Positions 7,071 through 14,314 of a stretch of DNA of 17,298 nucleotides are shown here, piece after piece. A model generated the notes under the pieces. The model saw nothing but the letters and a program-made list of their open reading frames with translations, ran no database searches and was not told the DNA's origin. This DNA is from Actinoallomurus sp045806665 (GTDB lineage: Bacteria; Actinomycetota; Actinomycetes; Streptosporangiales; Streptosporangiaceae). Position 1 is the stretch's first letter; the number at the start of each line of letters is the position of its first letter. A program made the position numbers and the translations under genes. The DNA lies in contig JBJMIW010000472.1 in the NCBI GenBank assembly GCA_045806665.1, forward strand, positions 1 to 17,298, read 5' to 3'.

Positions 7071-8631
7071 ACCGGACGGCCGGAGCCGGAGCGCCGAGGC
7101 ACCGTCCGGCGTCGGAGCGTCCGGTCTCGAAGTAGGCCACGATGTGAGCGGCGCACTCGGGGGCTCGGACGGCTGAGGCGTGCACGTCGTCGTCGACGGT
7201 CAGCACCGTCCCGCCGATCGCCGCCTGCATCTGCTTCGCCCATACGTACGGCGTGGTCACTTCGTACCGGTGTGCGGACAGTTGCAGCGACCCGCCCTGG
7301 GCCCTCAGCCGCCACGGCCGCACAGGAAGCGGCCATCCCGCACACGTGGGTACAAAATCGGCGTTTCGGCTGGTGACCGGGTAGCGGACCAGACGCCTCC
7401 GGTAGGCGGCCCACGCGGAGGCGAAGTCGCGCCGCCCCGCCTCCTCGTTGCAGATCGTCGCCCGGTTCATGGTGCGGTCGGACGTGTCCGGCGCACCGGA
7501 CGGCGAGGACGAGTCCGCGCCTCCGAAGATCATCCTCACCGCGGGCGGCACGGCGGGGCCGGGTGCGCCCGTCAGTTCCTTGAGCGCCTGGGCGGCCAGC
7601 GCCCAGTGCCCGCTGGCCTGGGAGGCCAGGCCGGCGATGACCCCGCCGTCGATGACCATATGGGCGTACCTCCTGGGATCGGCGTCATAGGCGCGTTCGA
7701 GCCGCAGCACGGCGCTCCGCACCGCTTCGGGGGTCGTCCCGAACCGGTAGGTGGCGTTCCGCTCGGCGATCCACGCGGCCTGCCGGGCGAAGTCCCGTTC
7801 CGCGGCCTCAGCGGTGATGTCCGCGTACGCGTCCAGCCGGAAGCCCGGTCCCATCACGCTGTCCAGCCACATCCGGGCGACCCGGTGGGGGAACAGGCTG
7901 CGATAGTTGGCGCCGAGCGCGGTTCCCCACGAGGTGCCGAGGTAGCTGATGCTGGTCTCCCGCAGCGCGGCGCGGATCTCATCGAGGTCGCGGGCCACGT
8001 TCGGAGTCGTCAGCTGGGCGAGAAAGGCCGGGTCACGTCCCGCGCACGCCCGGTTGGCCGCGACCTGCCGGTCGTACACCCGTCTAGCGGCCTCCTCGGT
8101 AAGCGGTCCCGGCGGCGGTGCCGGCTGATGCGCCAGTTCCGGGCAGTCGACCTTGGTGCTCCGGCCGACCCCGCGCGGATCGAAGCCGATCAGGTCGTAT
8201 CGCCGGTTCAACCGCGCGTTGGTGGGGCTCTGCATCATGAGCCTCATGGGCATGAGGAGGCCGCTGTCGCCGGGGCCGCCGGGGTTGACCGCCAGGCTGC
8301 CGAGCCGGTGTGCCGGATCGGTGGCCGGCAGCCTGGTCACCGCGATGCTGATCGTCCTGCCGTTCGGCCGGTCATAGCGCAGCGGAACGCGGAGCGTCCC
8401 GCATTCCGTGCGGGACAGCAGGCTCCGGAAGCGCGGGATCCGACCGTTCCGCAGGCCGAGCCCCTGAAGGACGGCGTCGGAGTACCGCGGGCAGGGCCGC
8501 CGGCTGATCCCGGCGCCGCGGGAGGGCGGGCTCGCGACCGCGGAGGTCGTGGCGAGCGTCACCAGAGCGGCGGAGCCGATGACCGGCACGCCGACTGCCG
8601 CGAGCAGGCGGATGCGCGGGGGGCGTGGCAC
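7069..8631 (-). CDS. Secreted alpha/beta hydrolase, S33 TAP-like (tripeptidyl aminopeptidase family)
   Basis: Predicted extracellular peptidase or esterase of the Streptomyces TAP/SlpD type, 520 aa. I chose GTG at 8631 because CGAGGAG sits 7 nt upstream; the open frame extends to a TTG at 8688 with no site. The N-terminus has Arg residues and a hydrophobic stretch (LLAAVGVPVIGSAALVTLA) ending in an AVA-S-like signal cleavage region. VNPGGPGDSG (residues 115-124) is the oxyanion-hole loop of this family, FDPRGVGRST follows, and the nucleophile elbow is GTSWGT with S234. Near the C-terminus, YEVTTPYVWA aligns with the family DPxTPY segment, putting Glu457 where the catalytic Asp normally is. 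H484 (DDDVHAS) is the likely catalytic His. Several Cys are consistent with secretion. Substrate unknown. It is divergent from the membrane-protein gene at 8811. Confidence 0.87.
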   Translation of the reverse strand: MPRPPRIRLLAAVGVPVIGSAALVTLATTSAVASPPSRGAGISRRPCPRYSDAVLQGLGLRNGRIPRFRSLLSRTECGTLRVPLRYDRPNGRTISIAVTRLPATDPAHRLGSLAVNPGGPGDSGLLMPMRLMMQSPTNARLNRRYDLIGFDPRGVGRSTKVDCPELAHQPAPPPGPLTEEAARRVYDRQVAANRACAGRDPAFLAQLTTPNVARDLDEIRAALRETSISYLGTSWGTALGANYRSLFPHRVARMWLDSVMGPGFRLDAYADITAEAAERDFARQAAWIAERNATYRFGTTPEAVRSAVLRLERAYDADPRRYAHMVIDGGVIAGLASQASGHWALAAQALKELTGAPGPAVPPAVRMIFGGADSSSPSGAPDTSDRTMNRATICNEEAGRRDFASAWAAYRRRLVRYPVTSRNADFVPTCAGWPLPVRPWRLRAQGGSLQLSAHRYEVTTPYVWAKQMQAAIGGTVLTVDDDVHASAVRAPECAAHIVAYFETGRSDAGRCLGAPAPAVR

Positions 8632-8810
8632 GAGGATGCTCCTCGGGGGGATTGGGGAGCATGGACATAGGGTGACAAACCACCACAAACTATCAGCGCC
8701 GAGTCCGGGCGTCGTCCAGGCCCTGGGCTCCGCTCGCTCTGCCGAGCCCGCCTCCGGCCGGTTGCGGCGCGCTTACACTCAGCTGACCTGCTCCCAGGAA
8801 AGATACGGCC

Positions 8811-9599
8811 ATGAGTCAGGAATCCCCGGCGAATCAGTACGGAGCGGAGTATCTGGCCGGTGTGATGCGCCGCCAGACGCAGCACCTGGAGAAAGTGCTG
8901 CACACCGACGCGCACCTGCCCGGCTGCTTCGACGATGTGCACCTGCCGGCCTGGCTGCGGCGCACCGAGGGAGAACAGCGGCTCCCGGTGAGCCTCACGG
9001 TGGCAATCGCGATCTTGCTGCAGATCGAGCTTCCGCGCCGGTTCGCGCTGCAGCCGCGCTACCTGCTACCCGCCCTTGAAGCCGCACTCGCGGGCGGCCT
9101 GCTGGCGGCGAACCCTCAGCGGATCAACCGGGAGTCCCGGGTGCTGCGCGGCGCGAGCCTCGTTCTCATCGGCATCATCACCGTCGCGAACACGTTCTCG
9201 GCATTCACCCTCATACAGAAGTTGATCAACGGAACGGCCGGCGACAACGCGGGGCCGCTGTTGGCCACTGGCGCGGCCATCTGGGGCACCAACATCATCG
9301 TCTTCGCACTCTGGTACTGGGAGCTGGACCGCGGCGGCCCGGCGGCCCGAGCCCGCGCACAGCGGGCCTACCCCGACTTCCTGTTCACCCAGATGCAGGC
9401 CCCGGAGATGGCACCCCCGGACTGGGAACCCGCCTTCCTGGACTACCTCTACCTGTCGTTCACGAACGCCACCGCGTTCAGCCCGACCGATGTGATGCCG
9501 CTCGCCCGCTGGGCCAAGATGACGATGCTCACCCAGTCGGCCGTATCGATCGTGGCGGTCGCCCTGGTGATCGCCCGGGCCGTCAACGTCCTGAGGTGA
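8811..9599 (+). CDS. Uncharacterised membrane protein with a K+-channel-like C-terminal pore region
   Basis: 262 aa; ATG at 8811 with AGGAAAG about 8 nt upstream. The N-terminal 55 residues are soluble and charged. Hydrophobic segments lie at about 58-73, 84-100, 113-135, 147-170 and 236-256. Between the last two, DYLYLSFTNATAFSPTDVMP (211-230) is followed by LARWAKMTMLTQSAVSIVAV and an IARAVNVL end. This has the layout of two-helix potassium channels, in which a short pore helix and a TVGYGD-type filter precede the last helix (SFxTLTTVGYGDxxPxTPLAR...LxxLIAR), but GYGD is replaced by SPTD. The general layout also recalls DUF1345 proteins. Function unknown; an ion channel or channel-derived protein is inference. 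It is convergent with the FGGY kinase, 45 nt away. Confidence 0.75.
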   Translation: MSQESPANQYGAEYLAGVMRRQTQHLEKVLHTDAHLPGCFDDVHLPAWLRRTEGEQRLPVSLTVAIAILLQIELPRRFALQPRYLLPALEAALAGGLLAANPQRINRESRVLRGASLVLIGIITVANTFSAFTLIQKLINGTAGDNAGPLLATGAAIWGTNIIVFALWYWELDRGGPAARARAQRAYPDFLFTQMQAPEMAPPDWEPAFLDYLYLSFTNATAFSPTDVMPLARWAKMTMLTQSAVSIVAVALVIARAVNVLR

Positions 9600-9620
9600 C
9601 CCGTGCGGCGGGCACTCGCT

Positions 9621-9643
9621 GCCTGGGCTGTGGCCGTGCAGGC
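9621..9643. terminator. Weak hairpin between convergent genes
   Basis: GCCTG (9621-9625) and CAGGC (9639-9643) form a 5-bp stem with a 13-nt loop in the 45-nt gap between the stops of the membrane-protein and kinase genes. It could serve both directions but is short. Confidence 0.25.
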
Positions 9644-9644
9644 C

Positions 9645-11123
9645 TCATGCGGACTCACGGGAGAAGGCCGCGAGGGCGTGAGCCGCGTCGCGGGTCGCCG
9701 GGTACAGGCCGCGGTAGAGCGCGTAGAACGCCTCATAGGTCTGCCCGGCGGCCGGATCCGGCTCGACCGTGCCCGCTGGAGGATTCCACCCGGTACCGTC
9801 CGACAGGCCCGTGGCGCGCGCGGCCAGCAGCGCGTCGCCGTAGCAGGCGCCGATCGTCACCGAGGGCAGTTCCTGCGCGCGGCCGAGCACGTCGGAGACG
9901 ATCTGCGTCCACAGGCCGCCCTTGGTGCCGCCGCCGACCGCGACCAGGCGCCTGGCCTCGCCGCCCGCCGACCGCATCACCTCCAGGTTGTGTCGGACGC
10001 CGAACGCCGTGCCCTCCAGCGCCGCCCGGTACAGGTGCCCGCGGCCGTGGTGCAACGTCAGGCCGAGGACGAGCCCCCGCGCGTCCGGGTCGAACAGCGG
10101 GGTCCGCTCACCGGCGAAGTAGGGCAGCATGACCAGCCCGCCCGCGCCGTGACCGGCCGCGCGCGCCTCCTCGACGAGCTCCCCGTACGCCGCCCCGGTC
10201 AGCTGCCGCAACCAGTCGGTCACCGCGCCGGAGGTCGCCATGCCCGCCGCCAGATCGTACGTACCGGGCGTGACACCGACCGTGCCCCACAGGCCCGGCC
10301 AGGCGCGGCGTGCGGCGAGGACCTCGATGAGAAACATGGTCGTGCCGTACATCACCATCACGTCACCGGGCTCGGTCACCCCGACGCTGACCGCCTCGGC
10401 CCACGCGTCGATGGTGCCGGCGATGACCGGCGTGCCCACGGCGAGGCCCGTACGCTTCGCCGCCGCCCCGGTGACCGCGCCGACGACCTCGCCGGGCCAG
10501 GCGAGCGGCGGCAGGTCCAGGCCCGGGGCGATCTCCGCCGCCCAGTCGGCGATCCAGGCGTGCTCGCGGCTGTCGTACAGCGGCGAACTCTGGCTGGCCG
10601 AGTGATGGTCGAGGACGTACTCCCCCGTCAGCTCGTGCACGAGGTAGGAACTGGCCATGAAGAGCCGCCGGGTGCGGTCCCAGACCTCCGGCTCATGGCG
10701 GCGCAGCCAGGCGAGTTTGGGCCCGACCGCCTGGGTGGTGAGCGGCGAGCCGCCGCGCTCAATGATCACCTCGGCGCCGTAGCGCGCGGTCAGCTCCTCG
10801 ATCTCGGCGACCGCGCGCGTGTCCACGCCGTAGAGGATCGCCGGCCGCAACGGTTCGCCCGCCGCAGTCGCGGGCAGCGCGCACGGCCCGATCCCGCTGA
10901 CGCCGACGCCCGCGATCGGGGCGTCCGCCCGCGCGAGCAGCTCACGGGTGACCGCGGCGAACCCCTCCCACCACACCGTACGTGCGTCGTGCTCGGCCCA
11001 GCCCGGGCGCGGCCGCGACACGGCGTGCTCACGCACCACGGTCGCGACCACTCCGCCGTCCGGAGTGGTCAAAACCCCTTTGGAGCCGGACGTGCCGATG
11101 TCGACTCCGAGCAGCAGGCTCAT
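9645..11123 (-). CDS. FGGY-family carbohydrate kinase (xylulokinase-like)
   Basis: Cytoplasmic ATP-dependent sugar kinase, 492 aa, the usual FGGY length. ATG at 11123 with GGAAGGAG 7 nt upstream. Residues 3-16 (LLLGVDIGTSGSKG) are the N-terminal phosphate-1 motif, followed by GWAEHD (41-46) and GVSGIGPC. D101 (GVDTRA) is near the sugar site, and D239 in GTIDAWAEAVSVG is the expected catalytic base. MVMYGTT forms phosphate-2, and LVAVGGGTKGGLWTQIVSDV is the C-terminal nucleotide-binding signature. The VSGIGPCALP segment differs from the VSGQMHG of classical XylB, so D-xylulose may not be the substrate; ribulose or another polyol or ketose is possible. It appears monocistronic, convergent with the gene at 8811 and divergent from the small gene at 11224. 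No transporter or isomerase is adjacent to reveal the substrate. Confidence 0.9.
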   Translation of the reverse strand: MSLLLGVDIGTSGSKGVLTTPDGGVVATVVREHAVSRPRPGWAEHDARTVWWEGFAAVTRELLARADAPIAGVGVSGIGPCALPATAAGEPLRPAILYGVDTRAVAEIEELTARYGAEVIIERGGSPLTTQAVGPKLAWLRRHEPEVWDRTRRLFMASSYLVHELTGEYVLDHHSASQSSPLYDSREHAWIADWAAEIAPGLDLPPLAWPGEVVGAVTGAAAKRTGLAVGTPVIAGTIDAWAEAVSVGVTEPGDVMVMYGTTMFLIEVLAARRAWPGLWGTVGVTPGTYDLAAGMATSGAVTDWLRQLTGAAYGELVEEARAAGHGAGGLVMLPYFAGERTPLFDPDARGLVLGLTLHHGRGHLYRAALEGTAFGVRHNLEVMRSAGGEARRLVAVGGGTKGGLWTQIVSDVLGRAQELPSVTIGACYGDALLAARATGLSDGTGWNPPAGTVEPDPAAGQTYEAFYALYRGLYPATRDAAHALAAFSRESA

Positions 11124-11223
11124 CCGGGCACTCCTTCCGCCGGGCCCGCGACCGGACGACCGCGTCCCGGCCTCAAGCGTCAGCCGCCGATTCTCCCCGA
11201 CATGTCGTGCTGCTTGTAGAGCT

Positions 11224-11512
11224 GTGGCCCATCACGCGGGCATACTGGGGCTGGCCGCCGCCATCGACGCGGTCACCGCGTTGTACCTGGGCGCGATGCG
11301 GATCACCGCCGCCGTGACCGGCGAGCCCGCCGGTGCGTTTCGCCGCGACGCTACTGCCCATCGTGCTCGGCCACATCGCGGCCACCATCGCCGCCCATGA
11401 GCTGGCCCTGCGCACCCACCCGGCGAACCGGGCGGTGCGAGGTCAGATCCCGATCGCCGTCGCCATGATCGCCTTGACCTGCGCGGGCCTGCTCGCGCTC
11501 CTCAGCGGATGA
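11224..11512 (+). pseudogene. Small membrane-protein gene split by a frameshift
   Basis: Two plus-strand frames join into one plausible product of about 95 aa. Frame A from GTG 11224 reads VAHHAGILGLAAAIDAVTAL, then YLGAMRITAAVTGEPAGAF, and then turns into Arg/His-rich sequence until a TGA at 11398-11400. Frame B opens after a TGA at 11315-11317 and reads TLLPIVLGHIAATIAAHELA, on to a C-terminal hydrophobic helix (AVAMIALTCAGLLALLSG) and TGA at 11510-11512. Codon third positions are strongly G/C in A before about 11338 and in B after it. Removing one T from TTT (11338-11340) restores GAFAATLLPIVLG. The joined protein has about three hydrophobic helices. I do not recognise the family. The ribosome site is weak (AGAG). 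It may be a pseudogene or a base-calling error; frame B alone from GTG 11333 would give 59 aa. Confidence 0.55.
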
Positions 11513-11540
11513 GCGCGAGCAGACCGACGGCCACACGGGC

Positions 11541-13409
11541 TCAGAAGACCGGCACGCCGTTGCGGACGAGCTTCCAGTTCTCCACGTGGAAGGCGGCGGG
11601 ATCGATCGTCTTGGCGGCCGACGCGAACGCGACGATCGCCTCGCGGATCGCCACCTGGGCGTTGTAGACGACCGGGGCAGTGGCGATGTGCGGGAAGCCG
11701 CCGCCGCCGGACTGGCGGTAGTTGTTCACCGCGATCACGAACTTCTGGTCGGTGGTGACCGCCGTGCCGTCGTAGGCGAGGTTGCGGATCCGGGAGCCCT
11801 CCGCCTGGGCGATGTCGATGTCGTAGGTGACACCGGAGAACTGGTCGTAGTTGTAGTCGGGACGGTTGTGCGCGTTCGTCCACGACGAAGGTTCGACCGG
11901 GGCGTTGGCCGCGACCTGCGTGAAGCACTGCGCCGAGTACTCCAGGTAGTCCTTGATCTGGGAGCCGGTCAGGACGCTGCCCAGCAGGGTGTTGTCGTAG
12001 ATGTACAGCCCGGCGATGTCCTTGATGGTGACCTTCCCGGCCGGGAACGTCGCGGCGCGGCTGAACGGCGCGGCGATCGACACGACCGGCAGCGACGCGT
12101 ACTCCGTCCCGGCGACGGCCTCCGTGACCTTCGCGGTCTGCACCAGGTGCACGTAGTCGAGGATCGCGGTGTCCTTCCAGCAGGACTCCGCGGCGGACAT
12201 CGGCTCGGTGGAGGTGGCCACCTCCTGGTTGACGTAGGCGACCACGGCGTCGTGCTGCTTCTTGACCAGCGTGACGAGTGCGGGGTCCTCCTGCACCGTG
12301 TTCGTGTTCACCGTCGTCGCGGACTTGCCGGTGACCTTCCAGCGACCGCGGTGCCGGGTCAGCGTGAGGTCGAAGACCGACAGCCGCTCGCCCCAGCACT
12401 TCGGCTCGCTCATCACCACGGTCTCGCCGGTCGTCTCGTTGGTGACGAACCGTTGCGGTACGTCGTTGTGCGCGTGGCCGAAGAGGATCGCGTCGATCCC
12501 GGGCACCTGCTGCGCCACCATGGCCGAGGCGTTCTCGACCGGAATGTCGCCGGTGTAGGAGGACAGGCCGCTGTCACCGGCGTGCGCGCTGACGACCACG
12601 ACGTCGACGCCCTGGGCCCGGATGATCGGGACCCATTTCTTGGCGGTCTCGACCAGGTCGAGGAAGTCCAGCTTGCCGGAGACGTTCGCCTTGTCCCAGA
12701 TGGCGACGCCCGGGTTGGTCAGACCGAGCAGGCCGACCCGGATCGGCGGGTGGCCCGGCACGCGCATCGTCTTGATGATGTACGGCCGGAAGGCCGGCCG
12801 GTGGGTGCCCGGATGGACGGCGTTGGCGGCCAGGACCGGCGCGCGCATCTGGCTGATCCACTTCTGCAGCAGCGGCAGCCCGTAGTTGAACTCGTGGTTC
12901 CCCAGGGCCACGGCGTCGAAGCCCATGGCGTTCATCTGCAGCGCCATCGGGTGCGTCTCACCGGTCTCGGTGATCGGCTGCACCGTGGCGTAGTAGAAGC
13001 CGAGCGGGGTGCCCTGGATGGTGTCCCCGGCGTCGAACAGCAGCGTGCGGTCGCGCCCACGGGCGGCGCGGATCTGGTTCACGAGGCTGGACACCCGGGC
13101 GAGCCCGACGACGTTCCCCGCACTGTCCTTGTAGGCGGCGTCGGTGTAGTAGTCCCAGTCGACGGCGTGGCTGTGGATGTCGGAGGTGCCCATCACCGTG
13201 ATGGTCACCGCCCCGTCCGAGTCGGCCGTCGCCGCCTCGGCCGAGCCCGGCCAGCCGGCGAGAGCGAGCGCGCCGGCGGCGGTCAGCCCGCCGAGCACCT
13301 TCCTACGGCTGACGCCGGCGCTCTCCGCGGCCTCGTCCGGAACACGGCAGGAACACCATCGTGGCACCGGGCCGAGCGGGCCCCCTGTGTTCTGCATGAC
13401 GTACGGCAT
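11541..13409 (-). CDS. Tat-exported 5'-nucleotidase/CpdB-like metallophosphoesterase
   Basis: Secreted enzyme releasing phosphate and nucleosides from extracellular nucleotides, possibly from 2',3'-cyclic nucleotides; 622 aa from ATG 13409 or 618 aa from ATG 13397. GGAAGGA lies 12 nt before the latter and touches the former. The open frame runs on to 13856 but that part overlaps the next gene and is not coding. Residues 34-60 are a twin-arginine signal (SRRKVLGG, a hydrophobic core, then GSAEAA). Metal-binding motifs appear in order: D77-I-H79, GDTIQG (128-133), GNHEFNYG (170-177), VVSAHAGDSG and the FGHAHND of the dimetal site. The C-terminal domain carries IYDNTLLGSVLTGSQIKDYL and NYRQSGGGGFPHI, the nucleoside-binding region seen in UshA and CpdB relatives. 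Single gene. I saw no clear promoter or Pho box upstream. Choice between 5'-nucleotidase and cyclic phosphodiesterase activity is open. Confidence 0.91.
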   Translation of the reverse strand: MPYVMQNTGGPLGPVPRWCSCRVPDEAAESAGVSRRKVLGGLTAAGALALAGWPGSAEAATADSDGAVTITVMGTSDIHSHAVDWDYYTDAAYKDSAGNVVGLARVSSLVNQIRAARGRDRTLLFDAGDTIQGTPLGFYYATVQPITETGETHPMALQMNAMGFDAVALGNHEFNYGLPLLQKWISQMRAPVLAANAVHPGTHRPAFRPYIIKTMRVPGHPPIRVGLLGLTNPGVAIWDKANVSGKLDFLDLVETAKKWVPIIRAQGVDVVVVSAHAGDSGLSSYTGDIPVENASAMVAQQVPGIDAILFGHAHNDVPQRFVTNETTGETVVMSEPKCWGERLSVFDLTLTRHRGRWKVTGKSATTVNTNTVQEDPALVTLVKKQHDAVVAYVNQEVATSTEPMSAAESCWKDTAILDYVHLVQTAKVTEAVAGTEYASLPVVSIAAPFSRAATFPAGKVTIKDIAGLYIYDNTLLGSVLTGSQIKDYLEYSAQCFTQVAANAPVEPSSWTNAHNRPDYNYDQFSGVTYDIDIAQAEGSRIRNLAYDGTAVTTDQKFVIAVNNYRQSGGGGFPHIATAPVVYNAQVAIREAIVAFASAAKTIDPAAFHVENWKLVRNGVPVF

Positions 13410-13446
13410 TCCTTCCAGCGCTTCCGGTGGTGAGACGAAGGCCAAA

Positions 13447-13466
13447 CCTAGCGGTCGGACACTAGG
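13447..13466. other. Short inverted repeat in the leader of the nucleotidase gene
   Basis: CCTAG and CTAGG arms enclose 10 nt, lying 38 nt upstream of the ATG at 13409. It could be an operator or a weak leader hairpin. The arms are short and no second copy was found. Confidence 0.25.
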
Positions 13467-13540
13467 GGACATATCGGCGAAATCTTCCGATCCGGACACC
13501 CGAACCTTGGCAGATCCCGGCCTTGAAACCGCGGCGCCCG

Positions 13541-14083
13541 TCAGTCGTCTCCCGAGCCGAAGGCCACGGCCGATATCTGCAGGTAGACCGCTTCGGGCTC
13601 GGGAACGTACTCGACCGCCGACAGTGCCTGGTCCTGACCCGCCGACTCCAGGACCACGGTGCCGTATCCGAGCATCCGGCCGATGATCGACCGGTTGACC
13701 GTCAGATCGGTGACCTTCTTGAGAGGCATCATGTCGACCCGGCGGGTGAAGATACCGGTGACGAGTATGACCCGGACATTGGTCACCGCGAAGAACTCGT
13801 CCCACCACTCGTACACCTTGACCAGCAACCGCGCGAGCACCACGAGGTAAAGGCACCAGATCACCGCCAGTGCGGCGCCCTGCGAGACGAAGCTGCTCAA
13901 CACCCCCGCCAGGATGAGCCCGGCGAGGGCCTCTCCGATGTGGCGGAGCAACATGGCAGGGTGACGCCGGATGACGACCGCGTCCTCCTCCTCGTGGGGT
14001 AGGAGGTATCTCTGCAGATGGTGCGGACCGACGTTGCGCACCGTGAACCTGGGCAGCTGCACGAGCGGGACTTTACGCGGCAT
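13541..14083 (-). CDS. Membrane protein with bacterial PH domain (bPH_2/DUF304-like)
   Basis: 180 aa from the ATG at 14083; the ribosome site is poor (AGGCGA about 11 nt upstream). Residues 20-43 are a charged N-terminal stretch (LPHEEEDAVVIRRHPAML), followed by two membrane helices at about 44-65 and 69-90. A bacterial PH-like domain covers about 94-172: WDEFFAVTNVRVILVTGIFT, VDMMPLKKVTDLTV, GRMLGYGTVVLESAG. The order helix-helix-bPH matches YdbT/YdbS-like membrane proteins of Gram-positive bacteria, whose role in the envelope is not well defined. Its stop lies 131 nt upstream of the nucleotidase start on the same strand, so co-transcription is possible but not shown. The domain call is good; the function is not known. 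Confidence 0.85.
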   Translation of the reverse strand: MPRKVPLVQLPRFTVRNVGPHHLQRYLLPHEEEDAVVIRRHPAMLLRHIGEALAGLILAGVLSSFVSQGAALAVIWCLYLVVLARLLVKVYEWWDEFFAVTNVRVILVTGIFTRRVDMMPLKKVTDLTVNRSIIGRMLGYGTVVLESAGQDQALSAVEYVPEPEAVYLQISAVAFGSGDD

Positions 14084-14112
14084 CGGCAGCGATGTCGCCT
14101 AGATCACACCCG

Positions 14113-14154
14113 GCGTGGCCGTGCACCGGCTGCATGCTCGGCACACGGCCACGC
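14113..14154 (-). terminator. Strong hairpin upstream of the PH-domain gene
   Basis: GCGTGGCCGTG (14113-14123) and CACGGCCACGC (14144-14154) are perfect 11-bp arms with a 20-nt loop and no U-tract. It lies 20 nt after the stop of the 23-codon ORF on the minus strand and 29 nt before the PH-gene start, so it most likely ends transcription arriving from the oxidoreductase side. Confidence 0.55.
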
Positions 14155-14174
14155 GGAACGACCTACAAATGACG

Positions 14175-14246
14175 TCAAGGCAGGGTGACGAACCGGCCGC
14201 GAAGTAGGGCGAGGCCGAGGGCGAGGAGTACGGAACGCATACGCAT
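14175..14246 (-). CDS. Possible 23-residue hydrophobic small protein
   Basis: ATG at 14246 is preceded by GGTGAG 3 nt upstream and ends at TGA 14177-14175. The peptide starts MRMRSVLLALGLALLRGRFV and ends TLP: two N-terminal Arg, a single Leu-rich helix and a short basic end. A strong hairpin follows 20 nt after the stop, as expected for a small transcription unit. It lies 68 nt after the oxidoreductase stop on the same strand. It could be a membrane microprotein, a leader peptide or chance. No family recognised. Confidence 0.3.
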   Translation of the reverse strand: MRMRSVLLALGLALLRGRFVTLP

Positions 14247-14314
14247 GCGCTCACCGTAGGTAGTGAAGGTACCGATCTCATCTCGGTGCGATCACCACTC
14301 CGGCGGCGCGGCGG

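Noticed and set aside
9603..11219. 538-codon plus-strand open frame opposite the FGGY kinase gene
   Set aside because: Arg/Gly/Asp-rich and motif-free, while the kinase motifs on the minus strand are unambiguous.
11586..13433. 615-codon plus-strand open frame opposite the nucleotidase gene
   Set aside because: Val/Gly/Asp/Arg repeats without recognisable folds. The opposite strand has all metallophosphoesterase motifs.
13410..13540. Pho box upstream of the nucleotidase gene
   Set aside because: GGTTC-like fragments are present but there is no direct repeat of GTTCACC-type units.
13410..13856. N-terminal extension of the nucleotidase frame
   Set aside because: It would overlap 316 nt of the PH-domain gene in another frame, is Arg/Gly-rich, and would bury the Tat signal internally.
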